Source of the DNA: Chelonoidis abingdonii
Taxonomy: Eukaryota > Chordata > Testudines > Testudinidae
DNA: 64,000 nt
NCBI RefSeq assembly: GCF_003597395.2
Contig: NC_133773.1
Coordinates: 60,749,407-60,813,406 of the forward strand
Direction: 5' to 3'
How positions within the stretch are numbered: position 1 is the stretch's first letter; each line of letters begins with the position of its first letter. The position numbers and the translations under genes were made by a program. The notes under the pieces were generated by a model. It was not told the DNA's origin, searched no databases, and saw only the letters and a list, made by a program, of their open reading frames with translations. Of this stretch, positions 35,200-44,936 are shown one piece after another.

Positions 35200-35592
35200 T
35201 GGGCATTTGACCGGTCCATAAATTATTGGTCAGATGACCAGACAAATAATTATTAAAATATCGTCAAATGTCAAAAATGATCCATCTATCTTAAATAACT
35301 GATTTTATTGGAACAGTAACAAAAAAGAATAAGACTTTATGGTTTCCAATAGGCTTAGCCTTATTTATACGTACTTACAAAAAACGAGTTTCTTAACTGA
35401 GTTATTTTAATTCTGAAAATGCAAAACACAATGAAATTAAGTTCTGAAAAACAGATGTATAGATGATACAATCACAACATTGTGTGCATCAGCAGGTTCT
35501 TGCTAAAATGTTTGATATTTGACTGTGGTCAAATAATAGTTGATCAATTGACATTATTTGACCTCTCAATTGGTCGGTTTGCCAAGCCAAAG
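35200..35592. mobile_element. Element with long (about 75-base) inverted ends
   Basis: The left arm starts GGGCATTTGACCGGTCCATA. The right arm, in reverse complement, starts GGCAAACCGACCAATTGAG. Both continue through TCAAATAATnnn and end in GTCAAAT(G/A)TCAAA. No frame inside and no clear target duplication. A DNA transposon derivative of uncertain superfamily. Confidence 0.5.
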
Positions 35593-37258
35593 CAATAGAA
35601 CAATATTGTTATGTCATCAGTTCAATATTTCTGCAAATTTTGATAGAATTCTGTGCTCTTTTTGGATTATAATCTTGTGATGTTAATGTATTTTCTACAA
35701 TAACACTTGTAAAACAAATGGGGAAAAATTATGGATTGGCAGATAACATTTCTGATTTAGGCTCTGATCCCTCAGTTGGATTTATGCAGATTATTCCATT
35801 TTTCTACATAATGTCCCATAAACTTCAGTAGAGCTGTGTACAGGTGCAGGGGTCTGCCTGCTTGGAACTGATTTCTGGGATTTAATTCTGTAATGTGCTG
35901 TTTTTTTTTGTCCATTGCTAGTTGGGCTTCATGTATTTAGAGGTCTGAGAGAGGCTGGAGGAGAGGAAAGTGAAAAAGCCTGAAGGTCTGAAGTCTGTCT
36001 CTCAAAGTGGTTGCAAAGGAAAACAATCTCTTTAATACATTGCTGTGGTGGAGAATGTGGTTGCAGTGCAGAGTTGCCAGAACCCTAAGATGCCTTTTTT
36101 CCATTTTTCTCTGGATAGATTTGCTTAACCATTTTCTGCTATTGGCTATTTTTTTATCTATTTATTGAGCAAAAGAAATTCATGAGATGTGTATGGAAAA
36201 AAGAAGGGAGTTTATAATTTGTTTTGACTTTGGAAGCTGATGATAGCTTTTCTTTTATGAGTTTGCTATTTACATTCTGAATTTTCTGCTTTGGATTTTA
36301 CTGCATCTGTATCTTGGTCCTGCCTAATTACAACCTACCGTTTTATTTTTCATAATTTGTATTTGTTTTCTTTTTTTTAAAAATGTCATCAAGCCTTTCT
36401 ATAGGAGTCTGTCACACCAAATTTGAATTTTAAAATTCTGTATCTGCTTTTTCCTTTTAAAGGAAAAGCTAATTATGCCTCTGAGATGCATATTTGTATC
36501 TGTTCAGGTTTGCTAACTTTGTGTTCCCTTGGAAGCTAAACTTTTGAAGCTATTCACTTGAGAAGTATTGAGGTCTTTTCAATGTACAACACAACTCTTA
36601 AAACGTTTGATTTATTTATACAAATATTGCTGCTCTTACCTTTGATTATCTTGTACTATTACACTACAAACACTACCTCAGCCATTTTCACAGAAAGTCT
36701 TATAGCATGATCTTTTGTTCAGCTCTGATTGGTGTGGTGGAATATAGGCTACCCCTTATTTGAGCTGCATACTCTGATATTTAATGTGCACCTCTAATCA
36801 TTTGGCTTGGTGTTCGTCCCAGGATAATCTTATTATGGCTCTTGCATTCTCTTTCAAACATAACTCATCCCTGTGCTAAGTGAGCACTGACATACCCTTC
36901 CCACACTTAGAGCAAACGTGCACAGTTCAGGAGTTTTTCATTATCCTTTTCTCAAGACACTGTCCTCGTAACCCCTTGTCTCAAGGGTTGTCTCTGCTGT
37001 GCTGTGGTGGGGGTGTGAATTGCAGAGTAAACCAAAGTGTTGCGCTCTGACTGCCCTGTGTGACGCTGGTGTGAACTAAAAGTTACCTAGTTCATGTTCA
37101 AACATAGTCCTCTTCAAACAGGACTACTTCAAATGTGAAATAAGTACTTTTTAGTTTGTTTCAGCAGCATCCATGAAGGGAAGACTGCAAGTTTAGAAAT
37201 CAAATCAGCACAGTGTAAAGACTTGGGACTATTCCAGAATCAAACCCAGCTGCTCTCA
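35593..37258. other. AT-rich non-coding stretch
   Basis: No gene or repeat end recognised. A small palindrome, TTTTTCCTTTTAAAGGAAAA, is at 36,448-36,467. Confidence 0.4.
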
Positions 37259-37553
37259 GGCCACGTCTATACGACGCGCCATTTCAGCGCGTTAAAATCG
37301 AAAGCTCGGGGTTCGATATATCGCATCTCGTCTAGACGGGGATATATCGAACCCAGAGCGCGCTTACATCGATTCCGGAACTCCACCAAAACAAACGGAG
37401 TTCCGGATTCGACGTGGCGAGCCACGCACATCGATTCGGTGCGGTGAAGACGGGTGAGTAACTCGATTTTAGATATTCGATTTCAGCTACGGTATTCTCG
37501 TAGCTGAAATTGCGTATCTAAAATCGATTTTCACGCGTCGTGTAGATGGGGCC
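37259..37553. mobile_element. Harbinger-type MITE made of nested palindromes
   Basis: 295 bases flanked by TCA (37,256-37,258 and 37,554-37,556), a three-base duplication. The outer ends are GGCCACGTCTATACGACGCG and, reversed, GGCCCCATCTACACGACGCG. Two internal hairpins follow: GGGTTCGATATATCG against CGATATATCCCCG/GGGTTCGATATATCCC, and AAAATCGAnnn arms around GATTTCAGCTACGGTATTCT / CGTAGCTGAAATTGCG. It is CpG-rich with little decay, so it is probably young. The ends resemble Harbinger C (GGCTACGTCTACACTACGG). Confidence 0.75.
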
Positions 37554-37643
37554 TCAGAAACACTGATCTGTCCAGCTGCTATTACTGAGAACAGAGTAGA
37601 GAAGCTGGCATCTTCTGACAGTTAACACAGCTATTGTATAGAG

Positions 37644-37976
37644 CAGGGGTTCTCCGACTGTGAGTCAGGACTCCAAAGTGGGTCATGACCCTGTTTTAAT
37701 AAAGTCGTCAGGGCTGGGGTTAGACTTGCTGGGGCCCAGGGCCTCAGCCCTTAATGGTGGGGCTCAGGCTTCGGCTTCAGCCCTGGGTGGCCATGCTGAG
37801 TTTACAACCCCCACTTCCTGTTGCCCAGGCTGAAGCACTTGGGATTTGGCTTTGGCCCCCCTGCCTGGGATGGCGGGAGTGGGGCGGGCTTAGGCTTCGG
37901 TCCCCCTTTCTGGGGTCATGTAGTAATTTTTGTTGTCAGATGGGGGTTGCAGTGCAGTGAAGTTTGAAAATCGCTA
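37644..37976. mobile_element. hAT-type MITE (CAGGGGTTCTC)
   Basis: The left end CAGGGGTTCTCCGACTGTGA is mirrored by the right end, which reads TAGCGATTTTCAAACTTC in reverse. Flanking eight-mers are GTATAGAG and GTCTAAAG (six of eight). The interior is GC-rich with repeated GGCTTCGGCTTCAGCCC-type motifs. No coding capacity. Confidence 0.65.
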
Positions 37977-37984
37977 GTCTAAAG

Positions 37985-38706
37985 CGGATACTCCTGAAAC
38001 GTTTGTTCCAGGACGTACACGTTTGTAGCATATCTAGGTAAAAATACTAGTACAACTATAACCAAGAGGAGGTATATTTTTAATCATGTTAATTTAATTA
38101 ACTTAATGCAATTGAAAAGTCCCAATAAGATGCGGGCTTCTGTCTTGGGCTACAACATAGCCAGCTTCAAATTTAAGCCATGGTGGGAGTGTTAGAATTA
38201 GGCTTACTACTGATGTGTTAACTGATATGTGCTCTGGACCTGATTTGATTCTCTCAGAAGTTTCAGAGACAGCATATAATATTTCATGTTTTGCATGAAT
38301 TCAGAGCAAACTTTTATGTTTTTAGCTGTACTTTTGAAGGGCTGTGATGGGAGATGGGTCGGGATCTGAATTTTAAACCGAAATGTCGCATTTCAGTGTT
38401 CTAGAACTAATGTGTGTACCTTGAAGCAACACAGAAACTAATAAAATAACGAAAGTTTTTGGTTATTTTATGTTACGATGCAACAACTTAAGTATGAAAA
38501 ATGAATGACTGTTGCAAATGGAACTATATTTTTTTCCTAGACAGACTTTAGTGCATAGTTTTAAATGCATGTATATTTAAGAGGATAATGGCTTTAGAGA
38601 AATCATTATAGAGAGGTATCAACATCTCTAGTGTGTACATTTCATTTGGTTTCACATATTATAGTTCTGGGTTTCATTGTGAGCATATAAGACTTGCTCA
38701 GTTTGA
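37985..38706. other. Non-coding stretch, nothing recognised
   Basis: AT-rich. It ends at Harbinger copy B. Confidence 0.4.
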
Positions 38707-39297
38707 GGCCATGTCCATACTACAAAATTCAGTCGACGCAAATTAAATCAGCATACAGCCGCTGAAGTTTGTATATTGTTTGGGCATGTGCATGCATCAA
38801 CGTGACGTTGATGGAAAGTGTGGTACACCCTGCAGAGGTATCCTACTATGCCCCTCACCGCAGTATGGAGCGATGCCTTTTGGGACACTTTTTTGCAGTG
38901 CTGTGTGGGACAGTAGTGAGTCACCAACAGACTTCTGAAAAGTAGAGGTTAAGTTCCCAACATGCTACTTTGCACATCTCATAATATTCTGCAAATCCCA
39001 TAAACTTGATGCCATTTTTTAAAACCCCCACTATCCCATGGGGGTCATTTCGGTGTCCGCCATCTCTGTGACAGAAGTATGGAGATTGCAGAGCCTAAGC
39101 ACAATTCTCTGGTACATCCTTGTATTAGCAATGCACAGTTCTCCATTACTTGCACATCTTGAGGGTGTACTGCTACAGTTTGGATTGTGATGCAGAGATG
39201 GGTGATGCTGATGGTCATCGTGAAAAACAATGCCAGGTTGCTCCTGGCGTTCATGGAGCAGTTCCTCACAGTGCTGCACCATTTTGAGGCCTGAGGA

Positions 39298-40430
39298 ATG
39301 AGCACTGATTGGTCGTGGGATCAGATTGTAATGCAGGTTTGGGATGACTACCATTGGCTGCAGAACTTCTGGATGCAAAAGGCCACATTGCTGGATTTGT
39401 GTGCCAAGTTTGCCCCAGTCCTCCAGAGCAGGGACACCAAAATGAGTGTCATTGACCATGGAAAAGCAAGTTGGGATCACGCCCTGGAAACCTGTAACAC
39501 CAAATTCCTAATGGCAGTGGGCAATCATTTTGAAGTTGGAAAATCCGCTGTGGGGCCATTGTCATCTTCTGCTTCTGTGACTTTTGGTTATATGCAGGAC
39601 ATAGTGGATAAATTTGTAGCAGTGGGTTTCCTAAACTGCAGTAGAGTGATAGACAGCACGCATATCTCTGTTTTGGCATTGGCCCACCTTGCCACAGAGT
39701 ACATCAACAGAAAGGGCTACTTTGCTATGATTATGCAAATACTAGTGGATCACCAGGGATGCTTCACTGATATTAATGTGGGCTGGGCAGGGAAGGTGTA
39801 TGTTGACTGCGACTTTAAAAACACAAGACTTTTTTAAAAAGCTGCAAAGAGGGACATTCTTCTTCGACTTGTGCATTGACATTGGAGATGTTGAAATGTC
39901 CCGAGATATTCTGGGAGACTCAGCCTATCTTTTGCTCCCCTGGCACACAGTTATTTGCTGGCCGGAAAGATTAAACTATTCGCTCAGCAGGTACAGAGTA
40001 CCTGTTGCATGTGCTTTTGGTAGATTGAAGGGGTGCTGGTTGTGTTAACTAGGGTGATCAGGTGTCCTGATTTTATAAGGACAATCCCAATATTTGGGGC
40101 TTTGTCTTATATAGGTGCCAGTTACCCCTCACTCCCGTCCTGATTTTTTCACACTTGCTATCTGGTCACCCTAGTGTTAACTGACTAGATTGGATCTCAT
40201 CAAGGAAAAACATCCCAGTGGTTATAGCTGCTTGTTGTGTCCTACATAGTATCTGTGAAGTGAATAGGGAAAAGCTGCTACCAGAATGGAGAGGAGAGAT
40301 TGACTGGCTCCTGTCTGCTGAATCTGAACAGCCAGGGACAAGGGCTATTAAAAGAGCCAACCATGGAGCTATGTGACTAAGGGAGGCTTTAAAGGAGCAT
40401 TTTAACAGCAACAGTAGCGTTCTCTGTTGA
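39298..40430 (+). pseudogene. Harbinger transposase of copy B, catalytic Glu lost and split by a MITE
   Basis: A 179-codon frame (39,298-39,837) holds IVMQVWDDYHWLQNFWM, GNHFEVGKS, RVIDSTHISVLA (first Asp kept) and TEYINRKGYF. A frameshift leads into 39,776-40,048 with GDVEMSRDILGDSAYLLLPW (second Asp kept). The third site reads VACAFGRLKGCW, where the family has VECAFGRLKG, so Glu became Ala (GAA to GCA). A 124-base hAT MITE then interrupts the gene at 40,050, and the C-terminus resumes at 40,182 (LTD, IGSHQ-like and AACCVLHSICE). It is inactive at three levels. Confidence 0.85.
40050..40173. mobile_element. hAT-type MITE inside the copy B transposase gene
   Basis: 124 bases with ends TAGGGTGATCAGGTGTC and (reversed) TAGGGTGACCAGATAGC. 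It is flanked by a perfect eight-base duplication, GTGTTAAC (40,042-40,049 and 40,174-40,181). The insertion point lies just after the codons for GRLKGCW, near the C-terminus of the transposase. Confidence 0.9.
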
Positions 40431-40603
40431 TTTTTCATGAAGCAGAGTTTGTCTTGTGTATTTTATAATATTCTGTATGTTTCTATGAATTCTGTAATAC
40501 TTGGTGTAATTTACAAATGTGGTTGATTCTTTGCCTCCTGCTATATGTTCTACAATGCTTGGTGTGAACTAATAGAGATACTCTGACTCTACAAAAATAG
40601 AGC

Positions 40604-40609
40604 TTTATT
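40604..40609 (-). terminator. Minus-strand polyadenylation signal of the copy B SANT unit
   Basis: TTTATT on the plus strand gives AATAAA on the minus strand, in the position equivalent to 25,991 in copy A. The plus-strand partner at 40,569-40,575 has decayed to AATAGA. Confidence 0.5.
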
Positions 40610-40879
40610 GTGTGCACATCAGCAGTTAACAAAATAAGGGTGCAAACAAACGCATACAAACTGAGGATGAACTACAGTTTACAATCCCAAATTGAAGTGG
40701 AAGTAAACATGTATGTCAATGTTTGTAAACAGTAGCTCAGTGCAATCCATTGTGGCTACATAGATACCCGCCAATCTGTGATTTTACAGGTTAGTATGTC
40801 ACTTTTTGCCCCTTCGCATGGAGTGCTAGGGGTAAGAATGTATATTGTGGTGCCATGTGTGTAATGTGTGTATGTGATG

Positions 40880-41082
40880 GGGAAAGCAGCTGTAGAAGGC
40901 AGCAAACTTGGAGTTCTCCTAGGACTGCAAAGGCTGCTGAGTCTAGATTCTTTGGACCTGTAGGTCAGTAATGGTCTAAAATGCTTGGGTTTGTTGCTCG
41001 AGCAAACCCATTATGCCCAGAGAGAGAGAGACAGGATTCCTGCCTTGTGCCAAAGATATGAAAGGAGGTGGAACAGAACAAA
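40880..41082 (-). pseudogene. SANT gene of Harbinger B, exon 2 trace
   Basis: Minus-strand nucleotides around 40,900-40,990 (GACCTGTAGGTC... ACTCTGAGCAGCC-like context) align with exon 2 of copy A near 26,300-26,370. No useful open frame remains, and an LTR starts at 41,088. It is a low-information remnant. Confidence 0.35.
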
Positions 41083-41087
41083 GAGGG

Positions 41088-42039
41088 TATCATAGTATAC
41101 TTTCCTCAATCTGAAACTTAGAGTCCAAAAATGAGGTACTAGCATGAATTCTTCTAAGCTTAATTACCAGCTTAGATCTGATACGCTGCCACCAATCAGG
41201 ACTCTGAGTGTCTGATAAACTCTGGTCTCCCCAAAACTTTTCCTGGGGAGCGCCCTAAGATCAGACTCCCTGGATCCTAATACAAGGAAATAAATTCTTC
41301 CTCACAGTGCCGTCTCCTAGGCTTTCTCCTGGTTACCCTGGAAGATCACTGGGATTCCAACTCCCTGAATCTTAAAACAGAGAGCTTTTTCACCTCACCC
41401 AGAGGCAATACAGATTCAGCTCCGTGAATTCAAACAAAGGATCACCCTTTTCCCCCTCCGTCTTTCCCCTATCTTCCACACTTCCTGGTAAGTACAGACT
41501 CATTCTTTGACCTTAACGAGAAAAAATCAACAACAGATCTTAAAAAGCAAAACTTTTAATAAAAAGAAAGAGAGAAAAAAAAAGTAGAAGTTGTCTCTGT
41601 AATCTAATGTATTACAGGGTCCTTTCAGCGATAGCACAATGGAGAAAAAGCTTCTCTAGCAGAAATACAATTTGTAAAAATATTTTTCAAAGCCCAATAC
41701 ACCAATTTAAAAAAACCTCCTACCAGCCAGAATAACAACAGTTGCAAATTTAGACACAATCAAAAGACTATAACCACCTTTCTTACTCAAATTACCTCAA
41801 CTATTTCTGATATATAGAGACTGTAGTCAAGGGAGATGTGCAAGAACCTGTTGCACATCTAGTCCCTCCAGGACTCAGAGAACAAGCAAACCCAAAAACC
41901 ACAAACAAAGGCTTCCCTCCACCGAGATTTGAAAGTATCTTGTTTCCTGATTGGTCCTCTGGTCAGGTGTTGCGGGTCACTGTTTGTTAACCCTTTACAG
42001 GCAAAAGAGACATTAACCCTTAACTATCTGTTTATGACA
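41088..42039 (-). mobile_element. Solo LTR (TGTCATAA family), copy 3, inverted
   Basis: 952 bases. On the minus strand it starts TGTCATAAACAGATAGTTAA and ends CTATGATA (final bases mutated from TATGACA). A perfect five-base duplication, GAGGG, flanks it (41,083-41,087 and 42,040-42,044). It is homologous to 4840-5645 and 13,779-14,644. It lies at the left edge of another LTR (42,043-42,702), so it is younger than that LTR. Confidence 0.85.
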
Positions 42040-42042
42040 GAG

Positions 42043-42702
42043 GGTTGCCAGTCATGAGAGATTCTCTAGTTACCACCTGAGCTGTAACTAACAAGAACTG
42101 CACCAGGGGGAAGGATTGGGCCTAGACTAAGGAGGAGTCTAGTCTGTGAAAGAAGCTTATTGGAACATCTCTGAGGATATTTACCTGTATTAGGCTTAGA
42201 CTTATGTGTTTTGTTTTATTTTGCTTGGAAACTTACTTGGCTGCTACTCTGAAACTTGTTCTGTCTGTTATTACTTAAAACCACTTAAATCCTACTTTTT
42301 ATACTTAATTAATAAACAGTGATTTTTATTAACCCTGGGTAAGTGATTAATACCTGGGGAAGCAAACAGCTGTACATCTCTCTATCAGTGTTATAGAGGG
42401 TGGTCAGTTTATGTGTTTACCCTGTATAAGCTTTATACAGAGTAAAACAGATTTATTTGGGGTTTGGATCCCATTGGGAGCTGGGTGCTGGAGATAGATG
42501 ACCTGCTGAGCAGTTTTTGGTTAAAGCCTGCCGCTTTGGGGGTGTGGTTCAGACCTGGATCTGTGTTGCAGCAGACTAGTGTGTTTGGCTCAACAAGGCA
42601 GGGTTCTGGAGTCCCAAGCCATCAGGGAAAATAGGCTCAGAGGTAATTCCAGCACATCAGTTGACAGCCTCAGGGGGGGTCTCTGTAATTGAACCCATCA
42701 CA
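42043..42702 (+). mobile_element. Second LTR (ends CCCATCACA), older
   Basis: The sequence ends with CA at 42,702 (AACCCATCACA) and shows an LTR layout: a T-rich central part with AATAAA near 42,310 and a 3' section with GGATCCCATTGGGAGCTGG. I recognise it as a common turtle LTR type. The left end is degraded (GGTTGCCAGTCATGAGAG) and adjoins the duplication of the younger LTR. No internal retroviral sequence, so probably a solo LTR. Confidence 0.6.
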
Positions 42703-42799
42703 GGAGCGAGCAGGGGCAGGGCCTCAGAGAAGGGGTGAGGAAGGGGCAGGGAAGGGGTGTTCGGTTTTGTGCTGTTAGAAAGTTGGCAACTCTGGTTAG
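42703..42799. repeat. hAT-type terminal fragment
   Basis: It ends GTTAGAAAGTTGGCAACTCT, whose reverse complement AGAGTTGCCAACTTTCTAAC looks like a hAT terminal end, with a GC-rich subterminal region (GGGCAGGGCCTCAGAGAAGG). Fragment only. Confidence 0.5.
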
Positions 42800-43019
42800 A
42801 AGGTCCATGGTTCCCCACAGCTGCCTGGGCTTCCTGGTCAGCTCTTACCTGGGCCAGGCTCCAGCTTTCGACCTGACTGGGGGGTGGTCAGGCAGAAGAG
42901 GAGGGGCCAGGGGCTGGGCCTGTGACGAAAAGTGGATGAGCCAGACTCGTCCATTTTTCACTGTTCCAGCGCCCCTAGATGGGACGCCTCAATGCATCCA
43001 TGCCAAAAGCTGCTGATTT

Positions 43020-43040
43020 AAAAAAAAAAAAAAAAAAAAA
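43020..43040 (+). repeat. Poly-A run, 21 bases
   Basis: An uninterrupted A tract after TGCTGATTT. It could be the tail of an old retrocopy covering part of 42,800-43,019, but no flanking duplication was found. Confidence 0.7.
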
Positions 43041-43235
43041 GACACCATTAGATGTATAATCACAATGGAAAGGGAAAGCTAAGTCTCAAACTCCCTTGTA
43101 CTATTCCTATAAATATCCTTAATAAGAAATGCTTTTTGACATTTTAACTTTGGAGCCGCTAGCTACAACACCGCTCTCTAGCTCAAACCGTGGCGAGTAT
43201 GACCTGGCTGGGAGGAAGGGAAGTGTTCTGTTGCA

Positions 43236-43337
43236 GGTAGCTGCCACACCTCCTGGCTTGAAGTAGTAATAACAAACACCAAATACACTGTTTCCATCAT
43301 CAGCACCTCCACTATAAAAATTGTTCCAGCATCCCTG
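43236..43337. mobile_element. hAT-type MITE fragment (same family as 14,828)
   Basis: It shares CACCTCCTGGCTTGAAGTA, the TGTTTCCATCAT block and the end AAAATTGTTCCAGCATCCCTG with the element at 14,828-14,953. The left end is missing. Confidence 0.6.
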
Positions 43338-43537
43338 CATGTAACTATACCATTTGGCCCCTCTCTCTGGGTACAGGTATTGTGAAGTGGCAGTGAATAT
43401 ATTTGCAATATTTTAACAGGCAGTGATTGGGGGAGGGAGGGCTGCTGTTTCACTCCTGATGGTGACAGAGGCACAGAGAACCCAGCTGCTATTAGTGTCC
43501 TGAAACCACTCCAGCCTGTATCCTGCTAGCTTGTTTA

Positions 43538-43849
43538 GTGCTGCGGTGCTATTGTAGTGGAAGAAACCAGGCTGCCATTTCTAGAAATCTTTGGGAGAGG
43601 ATTGTGGAGTATTTCTGTGAAAGTTTCATTGAGATCTCTCAAGAGGATAAGAGACATCCCTATTCTGATAGGCAGAGAAGTCGAGCAGATGGTCTTCTGC
43701 TTCCCCTCCCCTACCACAATGAGCCACAGAAAGGAAATGCAGATGCCAATTCTACTCTTGTCTGTTCTACCTCTATCAAAGCACAGGATACTGATCTCAT
43801 GTGGCTTGTGAAACTGGGCTGCTACACAATCCTTTTTAGAACATGCTAG
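43538..43849 (+). pseudogene. ORF X of Harbinger B
   Basis: A 103-codon frame, beginning with an ATG at 43,538, contains NQAAISRNLWERIVEYFCES, then FIEISQED. It matches the core of ORF X in copies C (63,184-63,585) and D (1119-1313). It lies in the intron of the SANT gene on the transposase strand. No known domain recognised. The preserved length in a copy whose transposase is dead could be chance. Confidence 0.5.
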
Positions 43850-44068
43850 CCTTTCCTTTTCTAACAACATACCAGTAAAGGAATGAAAAATCATACCTGT
43901 CTTAACTTGCAAATGGGCCAAGTGCCATTTTTAAATGGAGAACAAAAGCAGAGTAAAGGGGAAGTAGAGATGAGGTCTGAAGGAAAGAGGAAAAACAAAA
44001 TTCACATTTTAAGATTAATGCATGTACATGCTTACCCAAGCTTCCTTCCCCTTCATCACTAGGCTCAC

Positions 44069-44603
44069 CTGCACTTGTCAGCCAGGACTGACTTCTGTGG
44101 AGTTTCAAACAGTTCCTGGCTTGCAGCATAGTTGGAGTCCCCCGCTGTATCCTCCTCCTCAAAGGGTTCTTTATCTTGGGTTCCTCCAAGATAGCCACAC
44201 TAGTATGTGGGGCACTGACGGAGTCATCGCCACGTATGGCATGCAGTTTTTTGTAAAAGCAGCAGGTCTCCAGGGCAGGATGAGACCTCTTGTTTTCCCT
44301 TGCTTTCTGGTCTGCCTGGCATAGTTCCTTTGTTTTCATGCAGCATTGCTGCTGATCCCTGTCATGCCCCTTTGCCAGAATCCCCTGGGCAATCTTCTCA
44401 TAAATGTCAATATTTCTGTGGCTTGTTTGTAGCTGTGTCTGCACAGCTTCTGTTCCCCACAATCTGAGGAGATCCAATATTACTTCCCTATTCCAGGCAG
44501 CTGTGTGTGTATGGAGCTGGCATTGTTTGTTGGTTAGGCAGGGCACACAACAAAGGTAAGCTGCTAGGTGTATTGACCAAGGTGGGCAATCAGGAAGAGG
44601 CAT
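44069..44603 (-). pseudogene. SANT/Myb-like gene of Harbinger B, exon 1
   Basis: A long minus-strand frame contains AAWNREVILDLLRLWGTEAV, SHRNIDIYEKIAQGILAKGH, DRDQQQCCMKTKELCQADQK and CCFYKKLHAIRGDDS. Together these are the SANT/trihelix domain (Trp codon present) and its usual downstream linker. The exon ends at a donor (AGTGCAG|GTGAGCC, exon edge 44,069). Open throughout exon 1, this is the best-preserved N-terminal SANT region in the window. The acidic linker has been replaced or frame-shifted (RRRIQRGTPT), and exon 2 is destroyed, so no full protein is possible. Confidence 0.8.
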
Positions 44604-44936
44604 TTAAAAAAAACACACAGGGGTTTTTGAAGATTGGGTAGGCTTCCAGTCTCTGCGATCACTGGACAGTGGAGTTGAAAACTTTGAAATGAGTGTTTGC
44701 TATTGCAGGGATAGGAGCATTGTGAGACAGGTGCTGAAGGACGGTTAGAGTTTCACAAGTAATGCAGTGTCTATGCTGAAACTGTGTCAGCCTCAGTAGG
44801 GAGAGGCAGTTCTACTGCATTGCTGTACAAGCCACTTACTCTGATGGGAGACCAATTTTAGCATAGACACGTGCATAACTAGGTCAATGCAAATGGACCC
44901 ACATCAACTTTACTTTGTAGTGTAGATCAGGCCTAA

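Larger units (their letters stand above)
38707..44933 (+). mobile_element. PIF/Harbinger element B, expanded by nested insertions
   Basis: The ends GGCCATGTCCATACTACAAA and (reverse of the right end) GGCCTGATCTACACTACAAA are flanked by TGA and TAA, a degraded three-base duplication. It carries a plus-strand transposase (39,298-40,430), a minus-strand SANT gene (44,603 to 44,069, with exon 2 traces near 40,900-40,990) and ORF X (43,538-43,849). Insertions inside it are a hAT MITE at 40,050, a solo LTR at 41,088, a second LTR at about 42,043 and hAT pieces to about 43,340. Without them it would be close to 4 kb, like copy A. Confidence 0.8.

Noticed and set aside
42800..43040. Processed pseudogene ending in the poly-A run
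   Set aside because: The sequence before the run has no recognisable coding content and no flanking duplication was found.
38707..44933. A functional domesticated HARBI1 host gene
   Set aside because: The transposase lacks the catalytic Glu, is frameshifted and is split by a MITE, and the terminal repeats and element structure are present.
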